A stretch of 64,000 bases of DNA from Apiospora phragmitis (lineage: Eukaryota > Ascomycota > Sordariomycetes > Amphisphaeriales > Apiosporaceae), in contig JAQQWL010000005.1 in the NCBI GenBank assembly GCA_038363925.1, positions 1,922,001 through 1,986,000 of the forward strand, written 5' to 3'. Below are positions 62,901-64,000 of this stretch, piece by piece (position 1 is the stretch's first letter; the number at the start of each line of letters is the position of its first letter). The notes beneath the pieces were generated by a model. It saw only the letters and a program-made list of their open reading frames with translations. It was not told the origin of the DNA and did no database searches. A program made the translations under genes and the position numbers.

Positions 62901-64000
62901 ATAACTGCGGCCCAGAACGTGATGAAACCAGTCAGCCCTGGAGTGCCACCTATAGACCCGTAGTCGAACCAGGCCAAAGATGCATCGCTCTTGCCCCAGG
63001 CCACGCCGTTGACAAAGGCAGAAACCAGGCACATGACCAAGAGGATGGCGAAATTGCAAATGACGTTGAAGTTGAGCTCCCGAGCGATTCGAGCACGCTT
63101 ACTGGGCGTTACTCCGGCGTTCATCATGATCTTGGTATCATGTCCAGTAAACACGACGACACCGAGAATCCATTCAGTGTTTCGAAGATTGCAACCTCGG
63201 AGCAGCATATTATCGATCGAGATGGGCTCCGTCATATCTCTTTCGTGACCATTGACTTCCTGCTGCCACTTGATTGCACCGTTGTATTTGTACAAGTTCG
63301 GCTGTGGGGGTTCGCTCTCAATGCTGAATTGGGCTCTTTCGCAGTCCCGTGCGTGTTTCAGGAACGACCACATCGAAGCGCCTGGCGCACCTTCAAGTTG
63401 GTCTCGCCGTCCAGATTCTTGGTTTCCACGTAGCATGCTCCGTCGGAGTCGGATGTCGACAAGACAATAATATCAGCAGGGATCTCGTCATCATTGTACA
63501 GGCGGACAAAATCTCCGACCTGAATGCTCTTCCAGGCATCCCTGTGGAAGCGACCGCCGCCGTTGGAAGGCAACCTATAGTTGATGAGATCGCCTTTTAC
63601 TCGTTCCAGTGCTTCTGCCTCGTTCGAGTTGAAGGACATGGCCGAGGATCGATTGGCACCAGGGACGGGCAAGGTATTTGGCGAGGCGAGAGGTGAAGGA
63701 ACCGGTGTCATCTGGATGTCCTCCTGGGCAGACAAGAAAGAGGTGCGGTGCGAGCTGGGGGTTATAGCCATGGATTCCCTGGGCCCTGTGGCATGGGTAT
63801 CGACAGACGGACGGGGGCCTGCTATGCCACGCATGGCACTTTCTTTGGGGTTCTTCTTCCATAACGCTTCGATCGCATGCCAGATTGCGCCAAAGAACTT
63901 GCTGGAGGCCTTCTTGATCTTGCGCCAAGTAGATACCTGATCAGCTGCAACGTTGACGTTGTCCCAGCCGACGAGTCGGTGCACCGGAGCATTGTTGAGT
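59934..64000 (-). CDS. P4-type ATPase, Dnf1-like phospholipid flippase (5' end outside window)
   Basis: Moves phospholipids from the outer to the cytosolic leaflet, normally with a Cdc50-type partner, at plasma membrane and trans-Golgi/endosomes. Visible marks are the actuator motif NLDGETNLK, the phosphorylation site [12 protein letters not shown], the nucleotide-binding KGAD, then WVLTGDK and [21 protein letters not shown]. These are followed by six membrane spans and a long cytosolic tail. The order and the sequence NTYRWDW in the last spans fit the Dnf1/2 class. A 55-nt intron (60938-60884) falls in TKFWLYMVDG. Two frame breaks are seen: a missing C at 63361-63362 (RCGRS then LKHARDC) and an extra base near 60765-60785 (before VFDLGTYVA). 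The tail holds a 7-residue repeat ([26 protein letters not shown]). The N-terminus, including the first part of the first cytosolic domain, lies beyond the right edge. Confidence 0.93.

Noticed and set aside
62414..63433. 339-codon plus-strand open frame
   Set aside because: Antisense shadow of the flippase gene.

Overview
The window is nuclear DNA of a filamentous ascomycete (Pezizomycotina, most probably a Sordariomycete). The clearest marker is a Woronin-body HEX-1 gene, a protein found only in this group. Introns are short (about 55-175 nt) with GTAAGT/GTATGT donors and CTAAC/CTGAC branch sites, and the hypothetical families are typical of moulds. I saw no rRNA or tRNA gene, no transposon, no CRISPR array and no virus.

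Layout. (a) 1-2630, minus: 3' part of a gene for a Gln/Pro/His-rich nuclear protein with two related basic modules (DUF8032-like), running off the left edge. (b) 2631-21449: almost 19 kb with no supportable gene. (c) 21450-24332, minus: a DUF8035-type Arg/Glu/Asp-rich protein. (d) 24333-31053: a second gene-poor interval with one weak small-gene candidate at 27387-27694. (e) 31054-41382: an 803-residue fungal protein with a possible degenerate caspase-like core (plus), a SAM-methyltransferase-like protein (minus), a GT31/Fringe-like type II membrane glycosyltransferase (minus), and a protein with three RNase HI N-terminal (viroplasmin-type) domains, no RNase H domain and two SUMO-interaction-like repeats (plus). 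(f) 41790-45139, minus: Rqc2/NEMF, the ribosome quality-control factor. (g) 48464-50110, plus: hex1 with two alternative N-termini. (h) 50980-52841, plus: bleomycin hydrolase. (i) 54313-55655, minus: 2EXR-domain protein. (j) 57121-59016, minus: membrane-anchored aldehyde dehydrogenase of the Msc7 type. (k) 59934-64000, minus: Dnf1-type P4-ATPase phospholipid flippase, running off the right edge.

The genes are unrelated housekeeping and hypothetical genes and do not form a pathway cluster. The best candidate for something undescribed is the triple RNase HI N-terminal/SIM protein at 39391-41382.

A quality issue cuts across the window. At least eleven single-base indels, mostly at short homopolymers, break the frames of six conserved genes (DUF8032-like, DUF8035, Rqc2, bleomycin hydrolase, ALDH, flippase). 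The encoded residues on both sides are otherwise family-like. The simplest reading is uncorrected sequencing error, not pseudogenes. Anyone using this sequence should correct these sites before taking protein sequences from it.
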